Part shown: positions 10,575 to 21,989 of the stretch, in pieces
Numbering within the stretch: the stretch's first letter is position 1
Layout of the letters: every line of letters starts with the position of its first letter
Source of the DNA: Cryptomeria japonica
Taxonomy: Eukaryota; Streptophyta; Pinopsida; Cupressales; Cupressaceae
DNA: 64,000 nt
Direction: 5' to 3'
NCBI RefSeq assembly: GCF_030272615.1
Contig: NC_081415.1
Location: 367,890,667-367,954,666 of the forward strand
Position numbers and translations under genes: made by a program
Notes under the pieces: generated by a model
The model's database searches: none
Told to the model about the DNA's origin: nothing
Seen by the model: only the letters and a program-made list of their open reading frames with translations

Positions 10575-13512
10575 ATGAAGGGTTTGACTGCAAAAGGAAA
10601 AAGGAAGGTCACAGAAATATCTAGTGATGCATCGAAAAAATTAAAGGCAGGGGAGGTTGTGAAACAAAGGAATCTAAATCAAGATATGATCGACCAGATG
10701 AGTTCTCCACGAGCTAAGTCTAGAAGATCGAAGACCAATTTGCCAATTCGTGACCAGTTGGAGGATAGGTACAAGGAGATTGGCGATGTATGGACCAGAG
10801 TGAGAGGACAAGAATTGTTCCTGTTTCATTACATAAGGAGAAACGACCCAATGCCTATATCTAACCCATGGAGAACTGGTCTGGGCAAACTCACGGTCCC
10901 AAATGTGTTTGTAAATATAGACTTGCTCAAGCTCATGGCCAGAAATTATGATGATGCCAAAAGATGCATCTTGTTGCCCGATGTGACTACTTTCATTCAT
11001 TTCACAACGGAAACGATCCAAGAAGTCTTTGGTTTGGATTCTGAGGTGGAGGTGCCTCTGTCTTTCGATGATTTGGAGGAGGAATACAGAAATATGGACA
11101 CCACATATCAAGGATGGAATTTGGTGTTTCATAAGGCTAAAAAGGGAAGACTGACGAAGGAGGACAGACCGCCTTATGATATTAACATTTTCAAGAAATA
11201 TTTCCAATATACCTACATGGCTTGTGGATAGATTGGAGGAGTCGAGGCTCTAGACGTAGCAAAAATGGGACCGTTGGTTTTGGCAGCCGATGTCCAGAGA
11301 CATGAGCCCCAAACATTTGATTTCGCTACATATCTGGCAAACAGATTGCATGAGGGATTTTTGAACCTGAAGAACAATCCTAATAAGTATTTTAAGCATT
11401 ATTCTCTGTTAATGTGTATGATATTATTTTATGGTCAACTCAGAGGGCTATGGCCAGAGGGTTTGAGAGTAAACCAGTATGGAAAGGATGGACAGGAGCA
11501 ACCTATGCAGTTATGGGTTTCTTTATGGGATTCTAGGTATGTGAATTCCCATTATGTGAAGCTTGAAGAATTTTTTGTCAAGCCCTTGTTCAAAATGTAA
11601 AATGAGACTATTAAAGGGTCATTTTCAGAAACTATTAAGTTTCTTCGGCCATTTGAGCACCAGAATACCAAAGTGAATCATAATTGGGGTGATTGGTTTG
11701 CCTGTGTCAATTTCACTTTTGTTAGAGTGCTTAGTTTTGAGGGATCACCATATGAATTGCCTAAACCAACACCTGATCGTATTGCATTTTTAGAAATTGT
11801 GAGATAACTTAGTGTTTCCAATGCTTGTCATTTTGGGGATGCGCATAAGCAAACCTTTTTGCCAGGGACTTTGGAGTTTGGAGATTTCAGGATTGTATCA
11901 ACTAGGGCTTATGAAGCTATTGATAGAATGTTAGTACATGAATATAATTTGTTGTTACACACACCTAGGAAGAATTATGATCCTGGAGGATATATACACA
12001 TGTGTAGAAAAGGGCAGGCCCTGAAAGGTTATCTCCATTGTACTGATGATATGGAAGATTTGTGCAGAAATAAGGAAGTGGAAGAATTAGTTGATGTGAT
12101 GGAAAATCTAGAGAGAAGTTTATAGGAGAAAAAACAAAGGTTGGATGATCTTCAAGTTGAAGAAGAGGAATATGCAGAAAGTGACTCAGGAGAGAATGAA
12201 GTTGTATCAAAATTACAGGTACCTAACAAAGAAGAAGAGCTTGATGCATAGGACAAGTTAATTACAACCTTAAATGCAGAGATAGATGATAGAATGATTG
12301 AGCACACCAATTTTGTATTAGATGATCAATTCATAAAATCTAAAGATCCAAGTCATTCTTGTATCATTTCAAGGGTAAGAAATTAAGGGAAGCAGTGCCA
12401 AATATTACCCCTGAGAATGAAGCAAAAATGACACAGAGATTGAAGGAAGATATTAATGCAGAAGTTGAGAACATGACCCCACAAAAGGGGAGACAATTAC
12501 TAGTGGAGGCTGGTATAATTTTGTTTCCAGGATGGGACTTGAGTACCTCATTTGTTTTTGATAATTTGCTACATGCAGATAATAGGGATATGAAGTTGGA
12601 TATCCAAGGAGTGAATGATATTTTATTGGATCAAGGTATGATCGAAATGAAGAAGAAATGTTACTTTGGGCCCTATACCCTCCTAATAAGAGAGCTAAGA
12701 TAATAGATGTAGATAAAGCTTTTGGTCATATGATGAAGTTGAAAGTTGGAGAGGTGGATCCTATGGTCACTGCGGATATAGGGATTGACATTTCTAAGTT
12801 TAATAAGGCTCAATTGAAATGGGAAATTGCTGAAAAGCATAAATACAAAGAATTGTATGAAGAAGCTTTAAGGAGAGGAGGACATCCAGTATCACAAGTC
12901 ACTGACTCTAGTTCCCAATGGAAGAATAAGTTTGAGAAACTAGCCTTGGAGCACAATAAGATGAAGAAGCAAATGACAAACATCAAGACAGATGCTGCCT
13001 GTGTATTCATGACAAGGAGATATGAAAATTTAGAAAAGGTTTTGGATGAATTCTGGGGTGTGTATCAAAAGAACAAGGATAATATGGTCTCTAATCAAAG
13101 GATTTATGACAGACTCAATCTGTTATTACAGGATAAGACATTGAAAGAAAAGACTATCATAAGGATAACAGAATTAATTGAAATTCATGAAAAGTATACT
13201 AAAGAGTTGAAGGAAGAGTTCTAGGAGTGCCAGGAGGTTTTGCAGAGTGAGATTCCAAGTTTGGTTGATGATGCAGGGGTTATCAAGGACAAAAGTGCAT
13301 GGATCTTAAAGTGTAAGGCTTTACTTAGTGCAACCCTCAGTGTCGCCCAAGCAGATGCCCTGGATATGAATGATATAGTGGACCAGTTAGAGAACCTAAT
13401 CAAGATAGAGATGGCACTCAGGGATACAATATTTAATTCAGTTACCTATAGAGATGAAGGCTACATTAAGCACATCAGGAAATGTGGGAAAAGGTTGGAT
13501 CCAAAGAATTAG
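10575..13512 (+). pseudogene. locus H: broken ORF with the retroelement ORF2-type domain
   Basis: The reading starts with a basic segment (M-K-G-L-T-A-K-G-K-R-K-V). A globular part follows (F-T-T-E-T-I-Q-E-V-F-G-L near 11000) and a helical block near 11310-11430: F-D-F-A-T-Y-L-A-N-R-L-H-E-G-F-L-N-L-K, then Y-S-L-L-M-C-M-I-L-F. That block matches by eye the I-D-I-C-E-W-L-K-D-E-L...F-G-N-L-L-V-C-L-M-L block of element C ORF2. The C-terminal third is charged coiled coil. Stops at 11229, 11598, about 11805, 12123, about 12249 and 13222, plus frame changes near 12355 and 12690, make it dead. No gag, protease or polymerase is attached. Its 3' end is only 93 bp from the G LTR, so it may be the 3' ORF of a G-type element. 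I do not recognise a host-gene family. Confidence 0.6.
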
Positions 13513-13605
13513 TTTTTATTTCTCATGTTTTTATAATTGTCTTATGTTATCTTAGCAATTAAGCAATTAAGTGTTAGGTTTTAGTTAAGTTTTAGTTTAG
13601 CAAGA

Positions 13606-14548
13606 TGAAGGGGTGTGTCCTTTCATCTATGCCTATTGATTCACATACTTATAGTGAGTCATTTTGTATGTAGAAGGCATCTAGGATCTAGGATTTTAGA
13701 AGAATTACAAAATAACAATCACTTTTCCCTATAAGGGTTGTAAGTCATATATATTAGGGAAGTCTATAGGAAGAAGAAGTATATTTTTGTGCAAACAGAT
13801 TGTAATGGAGTATCTTCAAGTGTATCTTATGTAAGAAATCATTTCCTAAAGATTAATATACAAGGTTTTTTGTTTCTTTTCTAAATATTGTGCATACTTT
13901 TGTGTTGATGAGTTATCTTTTTCCTCTTGATAAATCTGTCATTTGACTTGCTATGATGTGCCATCACATGCTGTTACATTAAATGTGAGATTGGGTTTTC
14001 ATTGTTTGTGTAAACACATACTGAAACGTTCATAGTTGATGATTAATATTGTCTCTAGAGTTAATAAGATCTCTTGTCCACAAAGATTCATAAATATCCC
14101 TGGATAGAGGCACTGGTCTGTTATTTATCTTTTAAGGTCCTGGTTTGTTATGCATTTAAGGTCCTTGATAGAAAAACATTCTTCCCAAACCCTATATGAA
14201 CTGATCTTTGCATATTTCTATTAAGTCCTGAAAGCATCTTATTCTCAAGATACAATCATAATCATTTTCATTTATTTTCAAAAGCATTCACTTAAAGAAC
14301 ATAATAAAGCATAATTGTAGAACAATCATTTGCTAGTTTTGCATTTTCTAACCATAAAGCTTAAATCCACTTTAAATAACTCTTTTTGTGCTTGAGAGGG
14401 AGAGGTATACCCACCTAGGTTTAGTGGAGCCTTAAGTGCAGAGGGATTTGGTCTTCGACCATCCCTATTTGTTGGCCAAGGCTAGTTGGATCAGTTAAGG
14501 GCTTGGAAAATCCTTAAGTTTTCCAATCTGTGGTTTTGGGAACCAATA
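13606..14548 (+). mobile_element. LTR of element G, first copy
   Basis: The segment starts TGAAGGGGTGTGTCC and is repeated at 20132-21038 over almost its whole length; long stretches (TTAGGGAAGTCTATAGGAAG, TGATGTGCCATCACATGC) are unchanged. The proposed end (AACCAATA) lies 2 bp before a primer-site-like motif; the second copy ends in AACAACA. An alternative end is 14699, before another primer-like motif. Between about 13680 and 13740 this copy has sequence absent from the second. Confidence 0.68.
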
Positions 14549-14550
14549 GA

Positions 14551-14720
14551 TTGACAACTCTTCTGGGGAGTTGTCTATAAAACATCAATTCCAGAATCTC
14601 ATTTAAGGTGCTCTATTGAAAGGAAGAACCCAGGAGCTTAATAAGTAATTTTTCCTCCATAGGAGGTGGCGACTCTACCTAATAAGAAGTTTTATTTAAA
14701 TTGGTGACTCTACTAGGGGA
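14551..14720 (+). other. three reiterated primer-site-like motifs of G
   Basis: Motifs of the type TTGGYGACTCTRCTRGGGA occur at 14551-14570 (TTGACAACTCTTCTGGGGAG), 14665-14682 and 14701-14720 (TTGGTGACTCTACTAGGGGA). Such TGGCGACTC... motifs serve as minus-strand primer sites in plant LTR elements; I did not assign the tRNA. Which one is used is unknown. Confidence 0.55.
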
Positions 14721-14758
14721 AGAAACCCAGAGGGAGATGAAAAAAATTATTTTTGAAA

Positions 14759-16863
14759 ATGTTTCAAAGAAATCCTTTTATTCCAGATGGCATCAGGTCA
14801 CTGGATCTCAGTAGGTTTCAATGTATTCCAAACAAGTTATTCCTAAACTTTCACAGCTTGTACCAAAATTCCATGGGGAATATGATGAATCAACAATTGA
14901 TCATTTGGATGTATTTTATACATTCATAAAGGATTATGAGATTTATGCAGAAGATTATGTGATGAAACTATTCATTAGGACATTGAAGGATAATGCAAGA
15001 GAAGCTTATGAATCACTCCCTACGCACATCATCTCATCATGGAGGAAGTTGGAGCAATCTTTCCTTGATGTATTTCATGATGTAGGTGAAGAAGGAAGCA
15101 TGTGCTATGAGCTAGAGGAAGATCACAGATACACTATGGAAGCAGAATCCCAGGTGTCTCCCTTGGATGAATTTTTAAATATAAAAAGACAAGAAGATGA
15201 ATCTGCAGTAGATTATTTCATGAGGATGTTCAAAGTTTATCAAGAGATATCTTCAGATTTCAAGCCTCCATTTTATAAGTTATTAAAAAGGATATAAAAG
15301 ATAGGGTATGACTCTCAGTTGTATAATTTGCTCAAGTATCTACTTGATGAAATGATTGCAGAAGATAATGAATGCAGGATAAAACTTATAGAGGACCCTA
15401 ATGAAGAAGGAAGTTTGGATCAGATTGAAGAAGATTCCATTATTGATGGGACCTGTATGAAAATAGACAATATGCAATATCAAAATGATGTATCTCTCAG
15501 TGTGGAAGAAACTTCCAAATTATTAGACATAGAATATCAAAAATACATTCAAAAAAATGGTCCAAATTTGTTTCAGAATAAACAGATTATTGGATTAAGG
15601 CACATGTAGGGTGTATTTGATGAAGTAAGTGATGATTCCCAGGAAAATATGTCAAAGGAATTCATACACGGTGATGAGTATAATAGGGGATGTGTGCCTA
15701 GAAATAGTTTTTCAAATCTTCTGTACAACAAATCTCCAGAGGAAATTGAAGAAAGGTTTCCAAGATATGAATTCCTTTCTTATCCATTTTGTGAAATAGA
15801 TGTACATATATTTTATGCACAGGAGGACGTCTTTGTAGAGGACATTTGTGAAGACATTATTCCAAAAGATAAAGCATGTGATCAACCACAAAAGAGTTTT
15901 TATGAAGGTATGCATAACTTTTATACTCATCCATTGTGTGGAGAAGTAGAAGAAAATATGCATGAAAATAATTTTGCAAAAGTAGTATACACAGAGACTA
16001 TAAAAGAGAACATGACAATACTGCGCGGTAAGAAGGATGAAATATTTTTGCAAAATAGTCATGAGGATAATATATGCCCAAATCTATTATATGATAAAAG
16101 TGAAGTATTTCCTCAAGGTTTGGATAATATTCTAAGAGAAGGGAATTATAAAGAAAATCTACCACAAATGTTCTCTCTCAAAAATAATGTCAAAATTTTT
16201 TCAAGTTTTCACTATGATAAAATGATATGTGAAAAGGGTTCCTATGCGTGCCCTATTTTCCTAGTTAAAGGAAATGAAATATTTTGCCAAAATAAAGAGA
16301 TGGTAAAAATGAAAAGTATAGATTACAATCGGGGAGGAGTAAAGAATTTGGATTGCTACAACAAGGGTTGTGCAGAGCCTAATGTGAATATTTCATTGGG
16401 AGATCCAAATATTTTTCAAGGAAGAGGAAGTGGAGAGACTTTTATTTTCCCTCCAAAGAATATTGCACAGTTGGAAAATACATTTCAAGGTAAAAAGGAT
16501 ATTCAAATTCATGATTTTGAAACCCTCTATGAAAATTACACCCATGTAAAAATTATGTATAGTGAGGTTCATTTATTTTCTTTAAGAAATGAGGCATATG
16601 ATGAAACATCAGGGTTTTCATTTGAATGCCAAGAACAATGGAAATATGAGTATAAGGTTAAAAATCATAAAACAAAATTTGCACCAAGATGTGAGTGTAA
16701 TTACTTATTTTTAAACCAAATAATATTAATGAAATGCATTTGTGAGAAATGTGATAAAATAGAGAAGAGGATTATAAATGTTGAGGAAAGTGAGAGTAAT
16801 ATATTCAGAAATTTCACATGGTTACAGAACCAGAGTCAAGTGTTTGACAGAGGGAAAAAGTAA
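14759..16863 (+). pseudogene. element G gag-like ORF with unusual C-terminus
   Basis: An ATG at 14759 opens M-F-Q-R-N-P-F-I-P. A 1-bp deletion near 14845 relative to the second copy shifts the frame, and from 14821 one frame runs to 16863, interrupted only by TAA at 15295 (TAT, Tyr, in the second copy) and TAG at 15607. The first ~160 residues look like a gypsy-type capsid (L-V-P-K-F-H-G-E-Y-D-E-S, later D-E-F-L-N-I-K, Y-F-M-R-M-F). The last ~400 residues are Asn-, Glu- and Lys-rich with scattered Cys (C-E-C-N-Y near 16690, C-I-C-E-K-C near 16738) and match nothing I know. There is no CCHC knuckle, protease or polymerase. Total length, about 700 codons, is long for a gag alone. Confidence 0.62.
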
Positions 16864-19800
16864 TATCAATTGTTTTGGGGGCCTAGGGCCACCCAATTTA
16901 ATTCGGATGACGGTTTACAGAAGGGAATGGTATCAAATGGTCTTCTTATCCAGAGATAGCTAAGATCTCGTTATGCTCACATGGAACATATGTCCCTAGA
17001 AAGAGCCACTATTGGAACCCTAAAATTTTCAAATTTTAGAGTTCCAGATTCATGCCAAAAAGAATATTTTTATGTTCAATCATGTGTAACATCTATAATC
17101 AAGCAGGTTCTTCTATTTCCAACTCTAAGAAACCAAGTTTGGTGCATTAACAAGGTGGTTGCAAAGGCAAAATCATTCTAGGTACGACTGTTTGAACCAT
17201 AATTTCTTCTCATCTAAGAACTATTATGTCAATTTAATTATTCATATACATTTTGTATATCATAAATATGTTCTATGCCAAATTGTAGATCCTCTTGATA
17301 ACAATTCTTGTTTCTCTTGAGGCTAATCTATGTGCATTTTCTTAGAATGTATAAATCACGAATTGAAAGGTCATATTCAAGCATTGATAGCTCTTTCCCA
17401 TTAAACCCTTATGTCAAACTAATTATTTGTGCATATTATCTTCATCTTAATGAAACCCGATGTTGAATTTCAAAGTGTTGTGAATCTATTTTCTATTTTT
17501 CATTGGCTAAAACCAAATGGAGTTTTTTCAGAATTGTTGTTTGCAGGATTACAATATTGACCAAGTGCTCTCTTTGGATTTTAACATCTATTGGCCGGAT
17601 AGATATCTTATCAGATGAAATGGTCCACATGATTTGTTGTATGGAAATAAAACTATTTTTTAGGTTTCAGATCTTCGTTAGCCTGTTTCTCATATTTTTG
17701 AAGGTAGAAGTAAAGACAGTTTTCAAATGTTTGTCAGTAAAATTTTTAGGATTAAAAAGTTGTCAACTTTGGTGATTAAAATCTCCGTGCTTAGAAAATA
17801 TCTTGGAAAACCGTTTGGTGAAAGTTTCTTTGATATATGGGACTATGTTCCTGTAGGATTTCATGAGAATCAGAGAAATTCTGACCTGCCTTTTAATTGT
17901 TTTTGACATAAAAATGCGTCAGAAAAAGTTTTGAATTTGAACAATCAAAGGATAACCCACTTAATATTTTGATGTCAAATGCTTCTATTTTAATTTTTAC
18001 AGAGATCAGAGCTCATTTGATGTGTTATTTTAAGATTTATATTGCTCGCGACTAGCTCTGGCAGGCCAGTTTACAAAGCAAGTATCAAAATTTGGCGAGC
18101 TGCTTGAAATTTGAAATAAAAACCATGTTTTATTTCAATTATCATAAATTTTGGCCAATTTTCATGGCATTTCAATACCTATTTAGTCGGCAATGAAATT
18201 ACTCCAAAATAGGTCTCAGGAGAAATTAAATTTTTTATTTTCTTGCATAGTTTGAAGCAGTTTTAAAAGGAGAAGTTTTCATTGCCATCGGTATTGGTGT
18301 AGGATATAATGTGCTAATCCTGAGAAGTTATATTTCTTAGGTTTGAATGTAAGAAGTATCTTTTTACTTAAGAAATTTAATAGAGTATTTTATTTTCATA
18401 ATGATTTTTTTACCATTCATGTAAATACCATAGAAAAGGAAAATTATTATTTTAAAGATTATATTTTCCACATTTTATGAACTTTGAATTTTATTTTTTT
18501 GAAAGGGAAATATTTGTGTAAAAGGAATAATTATATTTTACATATAAATGTTCTTTAATGCATAATATTTGATTAATAAGTGGATTTTAATGTTATGATC
18601 TTTTAAGCTTTCATAAATATTTTTACCTTAAATTAATGAGTTGAGTATATATTTTTGGGTAAATTTTATTTATGAATAATCAAAGAATGAGTACATTTTT
18701 ATTATTATTTCTCTTTTGTTGATTTAGAGAGAAATAATATTTCCAAAGGGATTTGTTACTATTGGAAATTTTCAGAATTTATTAAGTAAAAAAATTTCTA
18801 AACATTATTAAATGTAAATAGACAAATTTTTGAGAAATTTTAAAATGATTAGTGTAACTTTTGAAAGATATCTTTGAAAATCATTTGAATGTTAGGGATT
18901 CTTATTTATGTAAACATTTTCCCTAAAATTCTATTTTAATGGGCAAATTATTAAATATCCCTAGTCTAATATGAATTTGTTATTACATTGTTTGGTGTGC
19001 AGGACGCTCACATATGAAAGTTTGAATTTATTTTTCCTAAGCACATGTTGAGCGGGGAGTATTTCTCACCACATAATGATCGATATTTACTTGCAAAAGT
19101 ACTTTGAAAATAAATTTTATTTGTACTTTGATATAATTATGATAATATTCTAATTGTCTTTGAAGAAGTTATATAAGAATATATTTTGACAAAGGGGAAA
19201 TTATATTTATACATAAGTTCTTTCAATATGGTGACCTAATGATATTGTGTCTCATCATGTTTTTACCCTAATTTTTTGAATTGAATCCATAGTAGGGTAA
19301 ATATTATTCTTTATTGTATGAATAATGTATTTGAGGATCAAAGTGTGAATATAATATTTTGTTCAAAGAAGAAAATGTATTTTGAAAAGTTCATTTTACC
19401 CAAGGTAAAATGATGAATAGCATTTATTAAAATGGATTTTGGTGTTTTGAGGCAATCTTTTCATATGCATATTATTTGCCTAAAGTTAATAAATTGAATA
19501 TGTTCATTAGGGTAAATTATTTTTATCATATAGTTAATGATTTGATTTATTTTTACAAGTATATATTCTATTGGAATTGCCCTAAAAGGGTGAAAATGCG
19601 TTCTTATCACATGGTTAAAATATTGATTCACATATGTCATTTCCAAAAGGGAAGTATATTCTTATCATATCACACTACCTTATGTTACTATTTGAATGCA
19701 CATCAAGATGAAACTTATATATGTTATTTACCCTAAATAAGTGCTTTGAATATATATATATATTAGGGTAAAGTGTAATTTTATATAAATGGATGTTATG

Positions 19801-20131
19801 TTTGCAAAATTATTTTCTTAAAATGTAAATACTTTGGTTTTATTGAATTATTTTAAACAATTATTTATATAAAGATTATTGACTTTTCAAACTAAAATCT
19901 AAGGTAGAATATGTTTAATTTTCAAATCAAGGAATTTGATTGGCTTATCTTGTGTGCAAGAGATATTGAGAAGATGATGAATATTTGTCGAGGAATTTTA
20001 TCAAGGCGGAGAATAAAAGACACATTATTAAAGCATCATTTAGTATTTTTTAGGGTTCTCATTTGTAATTCTTTATTAAACCAGAGGGTGTGTCCTTTGG
20101 AATGCAACTATTTGTAACTCCCTTTTGTGTA
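16864..20131. other. non-coding AT-rich interior of element G
   Basis: More than 3 kb between the G ORF and its second LTR without a supported gene; short ORFs here lack motifs. 18.3-19.9 kb is very AT-rich and holds diverged tandem copies of a palindrome-ended motif, listed separately. I see no clear polypurine tract before 20132. A 15-bp phrase (GGGTGTGTCCTTTGG, near 20085) resembles the LTR start 50 bp further on. Confidence 0.6.
18580..19775. repeat. degenerate repeats with TACCCTAA...TTAGGGTA arms
   Basis: Four copies of a ~40-bp motif with inverted arms: 18624-18662 (degenerate), 19264-19299 (TACCCTA/TAGGGTA), 19477-19514 (one arm changed) and 19729-19770 (TACCCTAA/TTAGGGTA, perfect). 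Sequence before the motif is also shared: TGGATTTTAATGTT near 18582 versus TGGATTTTGGTGTT near 19433. They are probably remains of a larger tandem repeat. Confidence 0.6.
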
Positions 20132-21038
20132 TGAAAGGGTGTGTCCTTTCATATATGTCTTTTGATTCACATATTTAGAGGGAGTCATTTTTGTATGTAA
20201 TAAGGGGGGGAATACTATTGGGAAGGAATGTAAGTCATATGTATTAGGGAAGTCTATAGGAAGAAGAAGTATATTTTTGTACAAATAGAATGTAATGGAG
20301 TATCTTCAAGTGCAGTTTATGTAAGAAATCATTTCCTAAAGATTAATCTACAAGGTTTGTTGTTACTTTTCTAAATATTGTGCATACTTTTGTGTTGATG
20401 AGTTATCTTTGTCCTCTTGATAAATCTGTCATTTGATTTGCTATGATGTGCCATCACATGCAGTTACATTAAATGTGAGATTAGGTTTTCATTGTTTGTG
20501 TAAACACATACTAATACCTTCATAGTTGATGATTAATATTGTCTCTAGAGTTAATAAGATCTCTTGTCCACAAAGTGTCATAAATATCCCTGGATAGAGG
20601 CACTGGTCTGTTATTTATCTTTTAAGGTCCTAGTTTGTTATGCATTTAAGGTCCTTGATAGAAAAACATTCTTCCCAAACCCTATATGAATTGATCTTTG
20701 CATATTTCTATTAAGTCCTGAAAGCATCTTATTCTCAAGATACAATCATAATCATTTTCATTTATTTTCAAAAGCATTCACTTAAAGAACATAATAAAGC
20801 ATAATTGTGGAACAATCATTTGCTAGTTTTGCATTTGTTAACCATAAAGCTTAAATCCACTTTAAATAACTCTTTTTGTGCTTGAGAGGGAGAGGTATAC
20901 CCACCTAGGTTTAGTGGAGCCTTAAGTGCAGAGGGATTTGGTCTTTGACCATCCCTGTTCATTGGCCAAGGCTAGTTGGATTAGTTAAGGGCTTGGAAAA
21001 TCCTTAAGTTTTCCAATCTGTGGTTTTGGGAAACAACA
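20132..21038 (+). mobile_element. LTR of element G, second copy
   Basis: Near-duplicate of 13606-14548, starting TGAAAGGGTGTGTCC and ending AACAACA 2 bp before TTGGCGACTCTGCTAAGGAG. Differences are scattered substitutions and an indel near 20190-20225. If these are the two LTRs of one G insertion, the internal region is 14549-20131. But this LTR is followed by a second primer-site set and a second gag start, so G is in a tandem arrangement. Confidence 0.68.
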
Positions 21039-21040
21039 GA

Positions 21041-21210
21041 TTGGCGACTCTGCTAAGGAGTTGTCTGTAAAACATCAATTTCAAAATCTCATTTAAGGTG
21101 CTCTACTGGAAGAAAGAACCCAGGAGCTTAATAAGTAATTTTTCCTCCATAGGAGGTGGTGACTCTACCTAATAAGAAGTTTTATTTCAATTGGTGACTC
21201 TACTAGGGGA
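21041..21210 (+). other. primer-site-like motifs after the second G LTR
   Basis: Same three-fold arrangement as the first copy: 21041-21060 (TTGGCGACTCTGCTAAGGAG), 21155-21170 and 21191-21210 (TTGGTGACTCTACTAGGGGA). Spacing is the same in both copies, so the triplication predates the duplication. Confidence 0.55.
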
Positions 21211-21248
21211 AGAGACCCAGAGGGAGATGAAAATTTTCCTTTTTGAAA

Positions 21249-21878
21249 ATGTTTCAAAGAAATCCTTTTATTCCAGGTGGCATCAGGTCGTTGGATCTCA
21301 GTAGCTTTCAATGTATTCCAAGCAAGTTATTCCCTAAACTTTCACAGCTTGTACCAAAATTCCATGGGGAATATGATGAATCAGCAATTGATCATTTGGA
21401 TGTATTTTATACATTCATAAAGGATTATGAGATTTATGCAGAAGATTATGTGATGAAACTATTCATTAGGATATTGGAGGATAATGCAAGAGAAGCTTAT
21501 GAATCACTCCCTACATAGAGCATCTCATCATGGAGGGAGTTGGAGCAATGGTTCCTTGATGTATTTCATGATGCAGGTGAAGAAGGAAGCATGTTCTATG
21601 AGCTAGAGGAAGATCACAAATACACTATGGAAGCAGAATCCTATGTGTCTCCCTTGGATGAATTTTTAAATATAAAAAGTCAAGAAGATGAATCTGCAGT
21701 AGATTTCTTCATGAGGATGTTCAAAGTTTATCAAGAGATATCTTCAGATTTCAAGCCTCCATTTTATAAGTTATTAAAAAGGATATATAAGATAGGGTAT
21801 GACTCTCAATTGTATAATTTGCTCAGGTATCTACTTGATGAAATGATTGCAGAAGATAATGAATGTAGGATAAAACTT
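21249..21878 (+). pseudogene. second, truncated G gag-like ORF
   Basis: The ATG at 21249 opens an unshifted version of the G gag start (M-F-Q-R-N-P-F-I-P-G-G-I-R-S-L-D-L). It keeps the base lost in the first copy and the Tyr codon that is TAA there, but has its own TAG at 21516. Homology to the first copy ends abruptly near 21878, right after E-C-R-I-K-L, where unrelated DNA begins. The abrupt end suggests a deletion or recombination breakpoint. A ~50-bp imperfect duplication (ATGAGTAGCTTGTGGTATT / ATGAGTAGGTTGTGGTATT) sits just past the junction. Confidence 0.7.
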
Positions 21879-21989
21879 ACTAATATGAGTAGCTTGTGGT
21901 ATTGTTTATTTTTCTCACTCATTATAATCAAATGAGTAGGTTGTGGTATTATTAGTTTTTCCTCTTAAACTATCACTACTTACAACAAC

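Noticed and set aside
10674-11207. 177-codon ORF on the minus strand opposite locus H
   Set aside because: It lies inside the better supported plus-strand reading, which has the shared domain motifs and a promoter; the antisense frame has no motif.
13606-13630. Short inverted repeat TGAAAGG...CCTTTCA at the G LTR start as a DNA-transposon end
   Set aside because: The partner LTR and downstream primer-site motifs make an LTR start more likely; no second inverted end was found.
15712-16062. 116-codon minus-strand hydrophobic ORF
   Set aside because: Antisense shadow of the G gag extension; the hydrophobic composition comes from AT-rich complementary codons.
19729-19770. Interstitial telomere repeat because of TACCCTAA / TTAGGGTA
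   Set aside because: Single units with an inverted partner, no tandem TTTAGGG array.
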